A DNA stretch of 64,000 nucleotides from contig JAHBXW010000001.1 of assembly GCA_019636235.1 (NCBI GenBank), forward strand, positions 186,001 to 250,000, written 5' to 3'. The stretch is from Planctomyces sp. (lineage in GTDB: Bacteria > Planctomycetota > Planctomycetia > Planctomycetales > Planctomycetaceae). The notes beneath the pieces are model-generated. The model had not been told where the DNA came from. It saw only the letters and a program-made list of their open reading frames with translations, and did no database searches. This document shows, piece by piece, positions 45,591 to 54,513 of the stretch; position 1 is the stretch's first letter, and every line of letters starts with the position of its first letter. Made by a program: the position numbers and the translations under genes.

Positions 45591-46451
45591 ATGAAAGACC
45601 GTCTCGTCACGATCGTGATTTCCGTCGCCACGACGCTGGGCCTGATCAAGGCCGAACCCGAGTCCGGGAAGACGCTGGAAGTCGATCGGCTGATCGTCCG
45701 CAAGGAACTGATCGTCTCCGACACCGGCGAGATCTGGGAAAAGGGCTACGAGGAGCACCAGATTCCCCGCGGCATCTATGCCCGCACGCTGGACGGCGGC
45801 GTCGCCGGACTGTGGGTCCGCAGCCGCCTCATCAAAGGGGAACTGGACGATCCCTTCGATGATCGGTTTCACGCGCTGGAACAGGACGGCACATTGCGGC
45901 GGGCGCCGGGACATATTTCGTGGAACGTGTGGCTGGACGGAGCCTGGCGGCAGATGGCCATCATTCAGGGAGAGGGACTGGAGCTTTCGGAAGTGCCGTT
46001 TGACGAATGGGATGGCGGCACGCATCCCGGCCGACTGCGATTCCAGACCTTCCGTCCCGGCCACCAGGAGCCGCTGACGGACGCGCTGATCGGTCAGGGA
46101 ATGATGTCGATCGGCGGCGGCGGCTATGGCGGAGGGGGACTTCCCTACGCGGGAGAGGTGCTGCAACTGTGGGGCGGCGGGATGACGCAGGCTGGCGTGC
46201 CCGTTCCCGAACCGCCGGTCGTCGTCGAGGATGACGGTTCGGGCGCGCACGCCTACGCGTTGATTGCCGTCGGACCGCAGGGACAGCGGTCAGCGCCGTC
46301 CGGAGAGGCCCAGGCCAGCGGCCTGGCGTCGCTGAAATGGGGCAGTTCTCCGGGCGCCGACAGCTACATTGTGCTGCGAGACGGGGCGGAGATCGCCGGT
46401 CCGCTGCGGATCGAAGGCGCGCAGAAGCGCTGGACTGATCCGGAACGGTGA
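45591..46451 (+). CDS. Unknown protein with Gly-rich linker, downstream of the RND pump
   Basis: I do not recognise this 286-residue protein. The N-terminus (MKDRLVTIVISVATTLGLIKA) is hydrophobic and may be a signal or anchor. Residues 30-130 contain beta-type repeats such as LEVDRLIVRKELIVSDTG and GIYARTLDGGVAGLWVRSRL, reminiscent of fibre or adhesin stalk beta structure. A Gly-rich stretch at about 172-183 (GGGGYGGGGLP) leads to a C-terminal region of about 80 residues with an Fn3-like pattern (YALIAVGPQGQRSAPS...ADSYIVLRDG). The ATG at 45591 is preceded by GGAGG 8 nt away. It may be co-transcribed with the pump or independent. Confidence 0.65.
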   Translation: MKDRLVTIVISVATTLGLIKAEPESGKTLEVDRLIVRKELIVSDTGEIWEKGYEEHQIPRGIYARTLDGGVAGLWVRSRLIKGELDDPFDDRFHALEQDGTLRRAPGHISWNVWLDGAWRQMAIIQGEGLELSEVPFDEWDGGTHPGRLRFQTFRPGHQEPLTDALIGQGMMSIGGGGYGGGGLPYAGEVLQLWGGGMTQAGVPVPEPPVVVEDDGSGAHAYALIAVGPQGQRSAPSGEAQASGLASLKWGSSPGADSYIVLRDGAEIAGPLRIEGAQKRWTDPER

Positions 46452-46463
46452 AGGTCGCATCGG

Positions 46464-46520
46464 CGGACGGGACGACGTTCATTATACAGGAATTGCGTCT
46501 TGCATAATGAACACCGTCCG
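46464..46520. repeat. AT-rich inverted repeat upstream of tdh
   Basis: The arms GTTCATTATACA (46477-46488) and TGCATAATGAAC (46501-46512) are complementary at 11 of 12 positions around a 12-nt loop. Outer CGGACGG (46464-46470) and CCGTCCG (46514-46520) add seven more pairs after an internal bulge. No T-run follows, so it is not an intrinsic terminator. It contains an exact TATAAT on the minus strand and CATAAT on the plus strand. Confidence 0.65.
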
Positions 46521-46573
46521 CTAAGCTGGGCATCCCTTGTGACTGATTCCGTTCTGTTCACCGCCTGGCCGCC

Positions 46574-47605
46574 ATGAAAGCACTCGTCAAGAAGCACGCC
46601 GCTCCCGGGCTGTGGCTCGAGGATGTCCCCGAACCGGTCATCGGGATCAACGACGTCCTGATCCGCGTCGATCGCACGGGGATCTGCGGGACCGACGTCC
46701 ACATTTACAACTGGGACGCCTGGGCACAGAAGACGATCCCCGTGCCGATGGTGGTCGGCCACGAGTTCGTCGGCGAGATCGTGAAAGTCGGCTCGAATGT
46801 GCATGACTTCTTCCCCGGTGAAATTGTCAGCGGGGAAGGGCATGTCGTCTGCGGGCATTGCCGGAACTGCCTCGCGGGCCGGCGGCACCTGTGCGCCGAC
46901 ACCAGGGGCATCGGCGTGAACCGACCGGGCGCCTTCGCCGAGTACATCTCGGTCCCGCAGACGAACGTCTGGCATCACGCCCCGGGCATCGATCTCGACG
47001 TCGCGTCGATCTTCGACCCCTTCGGGAACGCCGTGCACACGGCCCTGTCGTTCAATGTCCTGGGCGAGGACGTGCTGATCACGGGCGCCGGGCCAATTGG
47101 CTGCATGGCGGCGGCGATCTGCCAGTATGCGGGGGCTCGGTACGTGGTCGTCACGGATGTGAACCCCTGGCGTCTGGAGCTGGCGCAACAACTCAAGGCG
47201 ACCCGCGTCGTCGACGTCCGGACGGAGTCGCTGGCCGATGTCCAGAAGGAACTCGGCATGAAAGAGGGGTTCGACGTCGGGCTGGAAATGTCCGGCAACG
47301 CGTCGGCCTTCCGGGACATGCTGGCGAACATGGCGCACGGCGGAAAGATCGCCATGCTGGGCATCCCCGAGAAGGAAGTCGCGATCGACTGGAATCTCGT
47401 GATCTTCAACATGCTGACGATCAAGGGGATCTACGGCCGCGAGATGTACGAGACCTGGTACAAGATGACGGTCATGCTGCAGGGGGGGCTGGACATCTCC
47501 CCCGTCATCACGCACCGCTTCCCTGCGCGGGATTTCGAGCAGGGCTTCGAGGCGATGCGGTCCGGCCAATCGGGCAAAGTGATCCTCGACTGGAAGTGCT
47601 TTTGA
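46574..47605 (+). CDS. tdh: L-threonine 3-dehydrogenase
   Basis: The 343-residue zinc-dependent medium-chain dehydrogenase oxidises L-threonine to 2-amino-3-ketobutyrate with NAD+. The catalytic zinc motif is [16 protein letters not shown] with GHEFVGE; structural zinc ligands lie in [37 protein letters not shown] and the nucleotide site [14 protein letters not shown] match Tdh closely, as does the length. The HxYxWD signature separates it from sorbitol and alcohol dehydrogenases. No 2-amino-3-ketobutyrate CoA ligase (kbl) gene is adjacent. The lipoate genes follow on the same strand. Confidence 0.93.
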   Translation: MKALVKKHAAPGLWLEDVPEPVIGINDVLIRVDRTGICGTDVHIYNWDAWAQKTIPVPMVVGHEFVGEIVKVGSNVHDFFPGEIVSGEGHVVCGHCRNCLAGRRHLCADTRGIGVNRPGAFAEYISVPQTNVWHHAPGIDLDVASIFDPFGNAVHTALSFNVLGEDVLITGAGPIGCMAAAICQYAGARYVVVTDVNPWRLELAQQLKATRVVDVRTESLADVQKELGMKEGFDVGLEMSGNASAFRDMLANMAHGGKIAMLGIPEKEVAIDWNLVIFNMLTIKGIYGREMYETWYKMTVMLQGGLDISPVITHRFPARDFEQGFEAMRSGQSGKVILDWKCF

Positions 47606-47643
47606 GGGTGCGCGCTTTGAGAGGGGCAGCACGCCCAAATCCG

Positions 47644-48448
47644 ATGGACGCGGATCGAAACCGCCTGTTGTCCGGCGCGGGGGGGAGTGATAGGATCACT
47701 GAAAATGCTGGTGTTCCCGTGCCTGACCCCCGCGCCGACCATGACGACGTCAATGGCGAGCCTTTGGAGACGCACCTCCTGGGACTCGTCGATTTCGACG
47801 CTGCGCTGGCGCTGCAGGAACGAACGATTTACGACCTCAGCGGCCGCGACGACCGACTCGGAACGCTGCTGATCTGCGAACATCCTCCCGAGATCACGCT
47901 GGGCCGCGACGCCAGTCGCCGCGACCTGTTGGTCAGCGAGGAGGAACTGGCGGCTCGCGAAATTCCAGTCCGCTGGACGCCGCGCGGCGGCGGCGCGATC
48001 ATTCACGCGCCTGGACAGTTGGCGATCTATCCGCTGCTGCCTTTAGAGCGGCTCGGGCTGGGCGTCCACGAGCATCGTCGGCGGCTGGAGGGGGCGCTGG
48101 TCGCCGTCTGCCATGAGCTGCGACTCGCCGCCAAGCGGCGGGAATCGGAGCCGGGCGTCTGGACGCGTTACGGCCAGGCGGCCTATTTCGGGGCGGCGGT
48201 CAAATCCTGGGTCAGTTGCCATGGCGCCTACCTGAACGTGACGATCGACCCCGGCTTTCTCAAACTCGTCGCCGCGACGCCCAACGAACCTTCGACCTCG
48301 TTGCAGGCGCTGCGGCTGCGGCCGGTCAGCATGAACCAGGTGCGCGAGGCCGTCATCCGGCACGTGGCGGAAGCGTTCGGCTACCGCCGGACTCACACAT
48401 ACGTCGGGCACCCGCTGCTGGTCCGCACCCGACGCAGGATTTGCACGA

Positions 48449-48456
<8 letters not shown>
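47644..48456 (+). CDS. LipB-like octanoyltransferase homologue lacking the catalytic Cys/Lys
   Basis: The protein of about 270 residues has the LipB/BPL fold: LICEHPPEITLGR, RWTPRGGGAIIHAPGQLAIYPL (the RGG-x-x-x-x-x-H-x-PGQ motif) and SCHGAYLNVTID. LipB moves an octanoyl group from acyl carrier protein to lipoyl domains. In E. coli LipB the acyl-thioester cysteine (Cys169, in NPCG) and a lysine (Lys135, in EKKIC) are essential; here the aligned positions read Ala211 (KLVAAT) and Gln178 (YGQAAYFG). It may therefore be inactive, regulatory, or use another mechanism. It overlaps lipA by 8 nt. ATG 47644 is the only in-frame ATG before the domain; GTG 47719 is an alternative if the promoter-like pair at 47668-47696 is real. 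Confidence 0.8.
47668..47696 (+). promoter_or_regulatory. Weak promoter-like pair before or within the lipB-like gene start
   Basis: TTGTCC (47668-47673) and TAGGAT (47691-47696) are 17 bp apart, each matching 4 of 6 consensus bases. If used, transcription would begin near 47703 and translation would have to start downstream of it, for example at GTG 47719. Confidence 0.3.
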
Positions 48457-49384
<928 letters not shown>

Positions 49385-49407
49385 CGGCGAATCCTCGCAT
49401 CGGCCTG

Positions 49408-50562
49408 TCAGCGTTCCGCGCCGGCCGTCCGACGTTGCCGCGGCGACGTTTCGGGAAGCACGGCCGGTTCGGGAACCGCCTCTTCGCCGGCAAACCGCCG
49501 CAGCACCGTCCTGGCAAGGGCACGAGCGTACGCCGCATGGCCCGCGGGATTCAGACGCTGGGCGGCCGCGGGGCGTTGTCGCGTCGCGGCCGTCACGCTG
49601 CGCGTGGCGTCGACGAAAGGCACTTCCAGCTCGGCGCACATCGTCTGCAGTTCCGCAGGCGGCCAGGCCGACATCATCCGCGCGCCGGCCGACGCCTTGT
49701 CTGTGCGTGGGACGGCCGTGGTGGCGACGATCAGCACGCTGGATTGCGCTTCCGCCATGTCGCGGATGGCTGTGATCGCATGCCGCAGGCTCGTGCGGCC
49801 ATTGGCGACTGTCGGATCGACCAGCCCTGCCGGCCGCTGCGATGAGGAACCGCCGCGCCCCTGCTTCCACGCCCCGTGCAGCTGATCCCGGAGACTGCTG
49901 AAAATCAGGAACTCGTCGACGAGCCGGCAGTTCGCGCTTCCCCGTCCGGCCAGTGCCGGATGCACGGCCGCTGTCGGGCGACCCGCGCCGTCCCGCTCGA
50001 CATGCCGCAGGATCGCTTCCTCCTCCGCCAGGTCCGATTCGTCCACGTGCAGCAGGATCAGGTCCGGCTGCAGCCCCAGCAGCCGATGCCGCAGCGTCAG
50101 CGCCAGGACCGTCGGACCGCCGCCTGGGCATCCCCCGTTCAGCACCTCCACCGCCGTCGAGCTCGCGGCCTCCAGTTCTTCCTGAAGCCGCCAGCTGTAG
50201 GTCAAATTCTCCGGCAGGTCCGCGGCAAAGGTCGTCTCGTCGCCCAGGCACAGAATCCGGAACACGCCCGCATCGGGCGGCACGGCCGCCTCGGGGTTCC
50301 TCAATCCAAAGCTATTGGTCCGCAGGCGATACGCCCCGCGATCCGCGGTCTGTGGAACTGTCCGCCGGAGGCGCGGCAGCGCCGAGAGATACGTGGTGCG
50401 GCTGGGCTCGGTCAGGGCCGATGCTTCTTCGACGTCAGCGGCGCTCGCCGAACGGGAGACGCGCGCGATCCGCAACCAGGCTTCCAGCGCGCACAGACCG
50501 GCGACGAGCAACAGCATCGCCAGCAGCAGGTGCTTGATCGCTCGCCCGGCAAGCCGAATCAT
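49408..50562 (-). CDS. Membrane-anchored SGNH-like protein with degenerate active site
   Basis: The 384-residue protein has an N-terminal membrane anchor (about 10-30, KHLLLAMLLLVAGLCALEAWL), a NSFGLRNPE segment typical of planctomycete SGNH/GDSL-like proteins, then the fold core. Block I reads LCLGDETTFA (Glu109 where SGNH enzymes have Ser), block II keeps NGGCPGGGP, block III reads HVDESDL (Ser176 where Asn is expected), and block V reads AQRLNPAGH without the usual Asp-x-x-His. All four catalytic positions appear lost, so hydrolase activity is doubtful. The ATG at 50562 begins the anchor. It converges on lipA with a 23-nt gap. Confidence 0.72.
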   Translation of the reverse strand: MIRLAGRAIKHLLLAMLLLVAGLCALEAWLRIARVSRSASAADVEEASALTEPSRTTYLSALPRLRRTVPQTADRGAYRLRTNSFGLRNPEAAVPPDAGVFRILCLGDETTFAADLPENLTYSWRLQEELEAASSTAVEVLNGGCPGGGPTVLALTLRHRLLGLQPDLILLHVDESDLAEEEAILRHVERDGAGRPTAAVHPALAGRGSANCRLVDEFLIFSSLRDQLHGAWKQGRGGSSSQRPAGLVDPTVANGRTSLRHAITAIRDMAEAQSSVLIVATTAVPRTDKASAGARMMSAWPPAELQTMCAELEVPFVDATRSVTAATRQRPAAAQRLNPAGHAAYARALARTVLRRFAGEEAVPEPAVLPETSPRQRRTAGAER

Positions 50563-50689
50563 CCGTGAATCCGCGGGCAGGGGAATGCGGTTCCCGGGTG
50601 GCCGTCCTGACCGCCCGTCCGCGACATGGTAGTTGCTGACAACGAGTTGCGACAAGACGGCCTGACTGGGGCAGGCCTGCGGGCCGGAA

Positions 50690-50707
50690 TCGGCAGAAAT
50701 CTGCCGA
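50690..50707. promoter_or_regulatory. Operator-like dyad in the SGNH / M16-thiSG divergent region
   Basis: TCGGCAGA (50690-50697) and TCTGCCGA (50700-50707) are perfect 8-bp inverted arms with a 2-bp centre, as for a dimeric repressor site. It lies 22 bp upstream of the possible -35 box at 50730. Confidence 0.45.
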
Positions 50708-50729
50708 AGAATCCCGAATTCATGCCGAT

Positions 50730-50758
50730 TTGCTCTCCGGCGGGCGACCTGAGATACT
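50730..50758 (+). promoter_or_regulatory. Possible promoter for the M16-thiS-thiG genes
   Basis: TTGCTC (50730-50735) and GATACT (50753-50758) are 17 bp apart, with 3 to 4 consensus matches each. Transcription would start near 50765, about 30 nt before the ATG at 50794. Confidence 0.35.
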
Positions 50759-50793
50759 GACCGGTTTCGGTTCCGCCCGTTCCCCCCGGTTCG

Positions 50794-52056
50794 ATGCCCG
50801 CGCAGACGATCGAGCATTTCACGCTCCCAAACGGATTCGATCTCCTCGTCGAGGAGATGCCCGACGTCCAATCCGCGGCGTTCACGCTGCTGATTCCAGC
50901 GGGCAGCCTGTACGAGGCGCCCGGGGCCAACGGCACGTCCGCCGCGCTCTGCGACCTCGCCCTGCGGGGCGCCGGAGATCGCGACAATCGCGAACTCGCC
51001 ACCGCGCTGGACCGCCTGGGTGTTCAGCGACACGAACAGGTCGGTTGGAACTTCCTGTCGTTCGGCGGCGCGCTCCTCGCGAACAAACTGCCGGAGGCGT
51101 TGGCGATCTACGCCGACGTCGCGCGCCGCCCGCTGTTGCCGCCCGAGGAATTCGAAGCTGTCATGTCCGGGCTGGAGCAGTCGCTGCTGGCGATCGACGA
51201 CGAACCGGGGCGCAAGCTGTCGACCGAGCTGCGGCGACATACGTATCCCGACCCCTGGGGCCGTCCGACGGAAGGCGACCTGGCGGAGCTGCGGAATGTG
51301 ACGCTCGATCGTGTCCGCGAGCTGCACCGGGCCGGTTTTCGCCCGAACGGCGCGATTCTGGGAATCGCCGGCCGGGTCGATGCGGCGGCCGTGCGCGAGC
51401 ATGTCGAACGGCTGTTTGGCGATTGGACGCGCGGGAACGAGCCCTCGATCCGCACCGGCGAAACGCCACCCGCTGCGACGCACCTTGAGCACCCGTCAAC
51501 GCAGGTGCAGATTGGCCTGGCCTATCACGCGCCCCCCTACGGACATGCGGACTATTACGCCGCCTGGGCTGCGGCCAGCGTGCTCGGAGGCGGACCCAGC
51601 GCCCGGCTGTTCACCGAAGTTCGCGAGCGCCGCGGCCTGTGCTATTCCGTTCAGGCCAGTCTGCACAGCCTCAAGACCGAAGCGCGAACCATCATTTCCG
51701 CCGGAACAACGACGGAACGTGCCCAGGAGACACTGGATGTCATCCTGTCCGAGCTCGACCGGCTGGGCGAGGGGATCGGCGCCGATGAACTTCGCCGTTG
51801 TCAGGCCCGGGCCAAGAGCTCGCTCATCATGCAGCAGGAATCGACCGCGGCCCGCGCCGCATCCATCGCCCGAGACTGGTTTCATCTGGGCCGGATCGTG
51901 ACCCTGAACGAGGTCCGACAGGCGGTCGAAGAGTTGACGGTCGAGCGGCTGATCGACAGCGTTCGTCGATATCCGCCCCGGCCGCTGACCGTCCTGACCC
52001 TCGGGCCGCAGCCGCTGCAGTTCACGGACCGGTTGATTCAGGCGCACCCCCGATGA
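50794..52056 (+). CDS. M16-family peptidase-like protein lacking the HxxEH zinc motif
   Basis: The 420-residue protein has the two-domain M16 (insulinase/processing peptidase) fold: [13 protein letters not shown]...[20 protein letters not shown] at the N-terminus and [22 protein letters not shown] near residue 280, the Arg/Tyr pair that binds substrate. The zinc-binding HxxEH helix is replaced by A50-A-L-C53-D54, so both histidines and the glutamate are missing. In M16B pairs one subunit has HxxEH and the other the R/Y motif; this one resembles the non-catalytic subunit, but no catalytic partner is adjacent. Its stop overlaps the thiS start (ATGA), so expression is linked to thiazole synthesis. 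Confidence 0.82.
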   Translation: MPAQTIEHFTLPNGFDLLVEEMPDVQSAAFTLLIPAGSLYEAPGANGTSAALCDLALRGAGDRDNRELATALDRLGVQRHEQVGWNFLSFGGALLANKLPEALAIYADVARRPLLPPEEFEAVMSGLEQSLLAIDDEPGRKLSTELRRHTYPDPWGRPTEGDLAELRNVTLDRVRELHRAGFRPNGAILGIAGRVDAAAVREHVERLFGDWTRGNEPSIRTGETPPAATHLEHPSTQVQIGLAYHAPPYGHADYYAAWAAASVLGGGPSARLFTEVRERRGLCYSVQASLHSLKTEARTIISAGTTTERAQETLDVILSELDRLGEGIGADELRRCQARAKSSLIMQQESTAARAASIARDWFHLGRIVTLNEVRQAVEELTVERLIDSVRRYPPRPLTVLTLGPQPLQFTDRLIQAHPR

Positions 52057-52265
52057 CGGCGACGGTTTCCATTACCATCAATGGCGAGGTCCGCGCGATC
52101 GCACCGGGAACCACCGTCGCCACGCTCCTCGATCAGCTCGAGCTGCCCTGGAAGTTCGTCGCCGTGGAACGAAATCGGAGCCTTGTCCCGAGGCGCGAGC
52201 ACGCGGGATGCCTGCTGGCCGAGGGAGACGAACTGGAGATCGTCACCCTCGTGGGCGGCGGCTGA
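52053..52265 (+). CDS. thiS: Sulfur carrier protein ThiS
   Basis: The 70-residue ubiquitin-fold protein carries sulfur as a C-terminal thiocarboxylate for thiazole synthesis. It begins [29 protein letters not shown] and ends VTLVGGG, so the required terminal Gly-Gly is already exposed and needs no processing. [12 protein letters not shown] is the usual VAVExNxxxVPR stretch. The ATG at 52053 overlaps the stop of the M16-like gene, and thiG starts 73 nt downstream. No adenylating ThiF is adjacent. Confidence 0.92.
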   Translation: MTATVSITINGEVRAIAPGTTVATLLDQLELPWKFVAVERNRSLVPRREHAGCLLAEGDELEIVTLVGGG

Positions 52266-52338
52266 AATCGATTCCGGCCGCCCGATGGCGCCGCACGCTT
52301 CACACGCTGCACTTGTCTCGGAAACACTGTCTGCTGCC

Positions 52339-53181
52339 ATGTTGAACGCCGCCCCCGCCCCCGCCCCCATCTCCCGGCCGCTGACGCTCGGCCGCCACTC
52401 GTTTCGTTCGCGCCTGATCGTCGGGACGGGCAAGCACACGACGTTCGAGGTCATGCAGCAGTGTCTTGACGCGAGCGGCGCGGAGGTCGTCACCGTCGCT
52501 GTCCGACGCGAGCGGCTGATCGACGCCGAGGGACGCAGCATTCTCGATTTCATCGACCTGTCGCGGTACACGATCCTGCCCAACACGGCGGGCTGCTTCA
52601 CCGCGGAGGACGCCGTCCGCGTCGCGCGGCTGGGACGGGAGATTCTCACGAATCTCGACAATCCGGGCGCGGACTGGGTCAAGCTCGAGGTGCTGGGAGA
52701 CAAGAAGACGCTCCTGCCGGACCCTGTGGCCACGCTGGAGGCGACTCGACAACTCGTCGCCGACGGCTTTCAAGTCCTGTGTTATACGACGGACGACCCG
52801 ATCACGGCCCGGCGACTGAAGGACGCCGGCGCGACGTCCGTGATGCCGGCCGGCAGCCCGATCGGCAGCGGGCAGGGCGTGCTGAATCCCAACAACATTC
52901 GCATCTGCCTGGAGTACCTCAAGGACGGCGATCCGGACTACCCGGTGATCATCGACGCTGGCGTGGGCACCGCCAGCGACGTCTCCTTCGCCATGGAACT
53001 GGGCTGCGACGGCGTGCTCCTGAATACCGCGATCGCCAGCGCACAGGATCCCTTGCGCATGGCCCATGCGATGCGCATGGCCTGCGAGGCCGGACATCTG
53101 GCGGCCCTCGCGGGACGCATACCAAGGAAGCTTTACGCGACGGCCTCCAGCCCGGAAACCGGCGTCCTCGGCGGACGCTGA
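52339..53181 (+). CDS. thiG: Thiazole synthase
   Basis: The 280-residue TIM-barrel enzyme forms the thiazole phosphate of thiamine from 1-deoxyxylulose 5-phosphate, dehydroglycine and ThiS thiocarboxylate. Motifs: [49 protein letters not shown] (with the Schiff-base lysine region), [16 protein letters not shown] and [11 protein letters not shown]. The ATG at 52339 gives an N-terminus of usual length. It forms an operon with thiS; neither thiH/thiO nor thiE is in the window. Confidence 0.95.
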   Translation: MLNAAPAPAPISRPLTLGRHSFRSRLIVGTGKHTTFEVMQQCLDASGAEVVTVAVRRERLIDAEGRSILDFIDLSRYTILPNTAGCFTAEDAVRVARLGREILTNLDNPGADWVKLEVLGDKKTLLPDPVATLEATRQLVADGFQVLCYTTDDPITARRLKDAGATSVMPAGSPIGSGQGVLNPNNIRICLEYLKDGDPDYPVIIDAGVGTASDVSFAMELGCDGVLLNTAIASAQDPLRMAHAMRMACEAGHLAALAGRIPRKLYATASSPETGVLGGR

Positions 53182-53226
53182 CCACCGCCGGCCATTGCGC
53201 CGCCGGCACGAGCTGACCTCGTCCGA

Positions 53227-54477
53227 TCAGCTCTCGTGCGGCTCGGAGTCCAGCACCTCCTGCCGCGAGAAAGCGACGAACAGGACCACGTCGTACATCG
53301 CCTTGATCGCGCCGGCGATCATCAACGGGGCTGCGATGAAGGCGGGCTCCGCGATCAGCGACGTCGCGATCGCCGGGGACGCCGCCGCGCCGATCGACCG
53401 CGCGACGCTCGTCACGCCCGCCGCCGCCGAACGCTCATCCGGCGCAACCACCGCCATCGTGTAGGCCTGCCGCGCCGGCACGTCCATCTGCGAGATGCTG
53501 TACCGCACCAGCAACAACGCCACCGCCGATGCGACGTCCGGCATCCAGGCGAGGATCAGCAGCATCAAACTGGCCGGCAGGTGCGTGAAGACCATTGTAT
53601 TGATCAGGCCGATTCGATTTGCGAGCCGCCCAGCCGCCAATCCGGACGCCCCGGACAGCAGGTTCGCAGCGAAGAAGATCCGGCCCAGGTCCGCTTCATT
53701 GACGCCGTAGCGCACATGCAGCCAGTAGGCGAGGATCGATTGCAGAATGAACCCGCCGCCGAACGCATCGAACGCGAACAACAGCGACAATTTACCCACG
53801 ATTCCCCGCGAACGGTGCAGCCCCCAGCGCGTCGCCGCTACGGCGTCTCCCGGTGGCGTCCGCAAAGGCGCCTCCACCTGCGGCCGCAGGCGGGAGGTCA
53901 GCCACGCAATCCCCAGTCCGCAGGCGGAATAGCCCCACAGCACCGGCCGATACGCGTCAATCCCCGTCCAACCCCATTCACGGGCCTGGGACGTCAACAA
54001 TCCGCCGAGCAATGCGCCCACCGCACTCGCGGAGATTCCTACGACGTGATACCACGCGTACGCCGACGTCCGCTCCCGCGGCGCGACGATCTGCGACAGC
54101 GCCGCCTGCTCCACCGACAGAAACGGCCCCACTTCCGATCCGCTGGGACTGATGACGCCGATCGTCGCCGCCGTCAGCAACACCAGAAAGCTCGTCGACA
54201 TCGAGAACACCGCGCCGGCCAGCAGCATCAACGCCGCCCCCGCCAGCAGTGTCCGGCGACGCCCGAACCGGTCCGCCTGCGTCACCAGCCACAACGTGAG
54301 AACTGTGTCGCCCACCAGCGTCAGCGACAGAAGCAGACCCTGTTCATGCGGCGACAGTCCCGCCGCCGACAGGTACAGCAGCAACACCACCGACAACAGC
54401 CCATATCCGAACATCCGCACGGCGCGGGCCAGAAACAGCAGCCGCAGATCGCGTGTGGAACGGTCCTGATCGAGCAT
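53227..54477 (-). CDS. Major facilitator superfamily transporter
   Basis: The 416-residue protein shows about 12 hydrophobic helices in two halves. The loop between helices 2 and 3 reads VTQADRFGRRRTLLAGA, the MFS motif A (G-x-x-x-D-R-x-G-R-R). The second-half equivalent is AAGRLANRIGLINTM. No substrate can be deduced. Helix 5 contains VSVEQAALSQIVAPRER-like residues found in drug-type exporters. It converges on thiG and is followed on the same strand by nothing closely coupled; the cysteine desulfurase-like gene is upstream. Confidence 0.87.
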   Translation of the reverse strand: MLDQDRSTRDLRLLFLARAVRMFGYGLLSVVLLLYLSAAGLSPHEQGLLLSLTLVGDTVLTLWLVTQADRFGRRRTLLAGAALMLLAGAVFSMSTSFLVLLTAATIGVISPSGSEVGPFLSVEQAALSQIVAPRERTSAYAWYHVVGISASAVGALLGGLLTSQAREWGWTGIDAYRPVLWGYSACGLGIAWLTSRLRPQVEAPLRTPPGDAVAATRWGLHRSRGIVGKLSLLFAFDAFGGGFILQSILAYWLHVRYGVNEADLGRIFFAANLLSGASGLAAGRLANRIGLINTMVFTHLPASLMLLILAWMPDVASAVALLLVRYSISQMDVPARQAYTMAVVAPDERSAAAGVTSVARSIGAAASPAIATSLIAEPAFIAAPLMIAGAIKAMYDVVLFVAFSRQEVLDSEPHES

Positions 54478-54513
54478 CGCGGCGGGCCGGCGAATTCGGT
54501 ATCGGACAGGGGA

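Noticed and set aside
50740-50793. CTGAGATACTGACC resembles the CUGAGA element of a TPP riboswitch near thiSG
   Set aside because: The second conserved half (ACCUGAUCUGG...GCGNAGGGA) is absent before the ATG, and the leader is too short to hold the fold.
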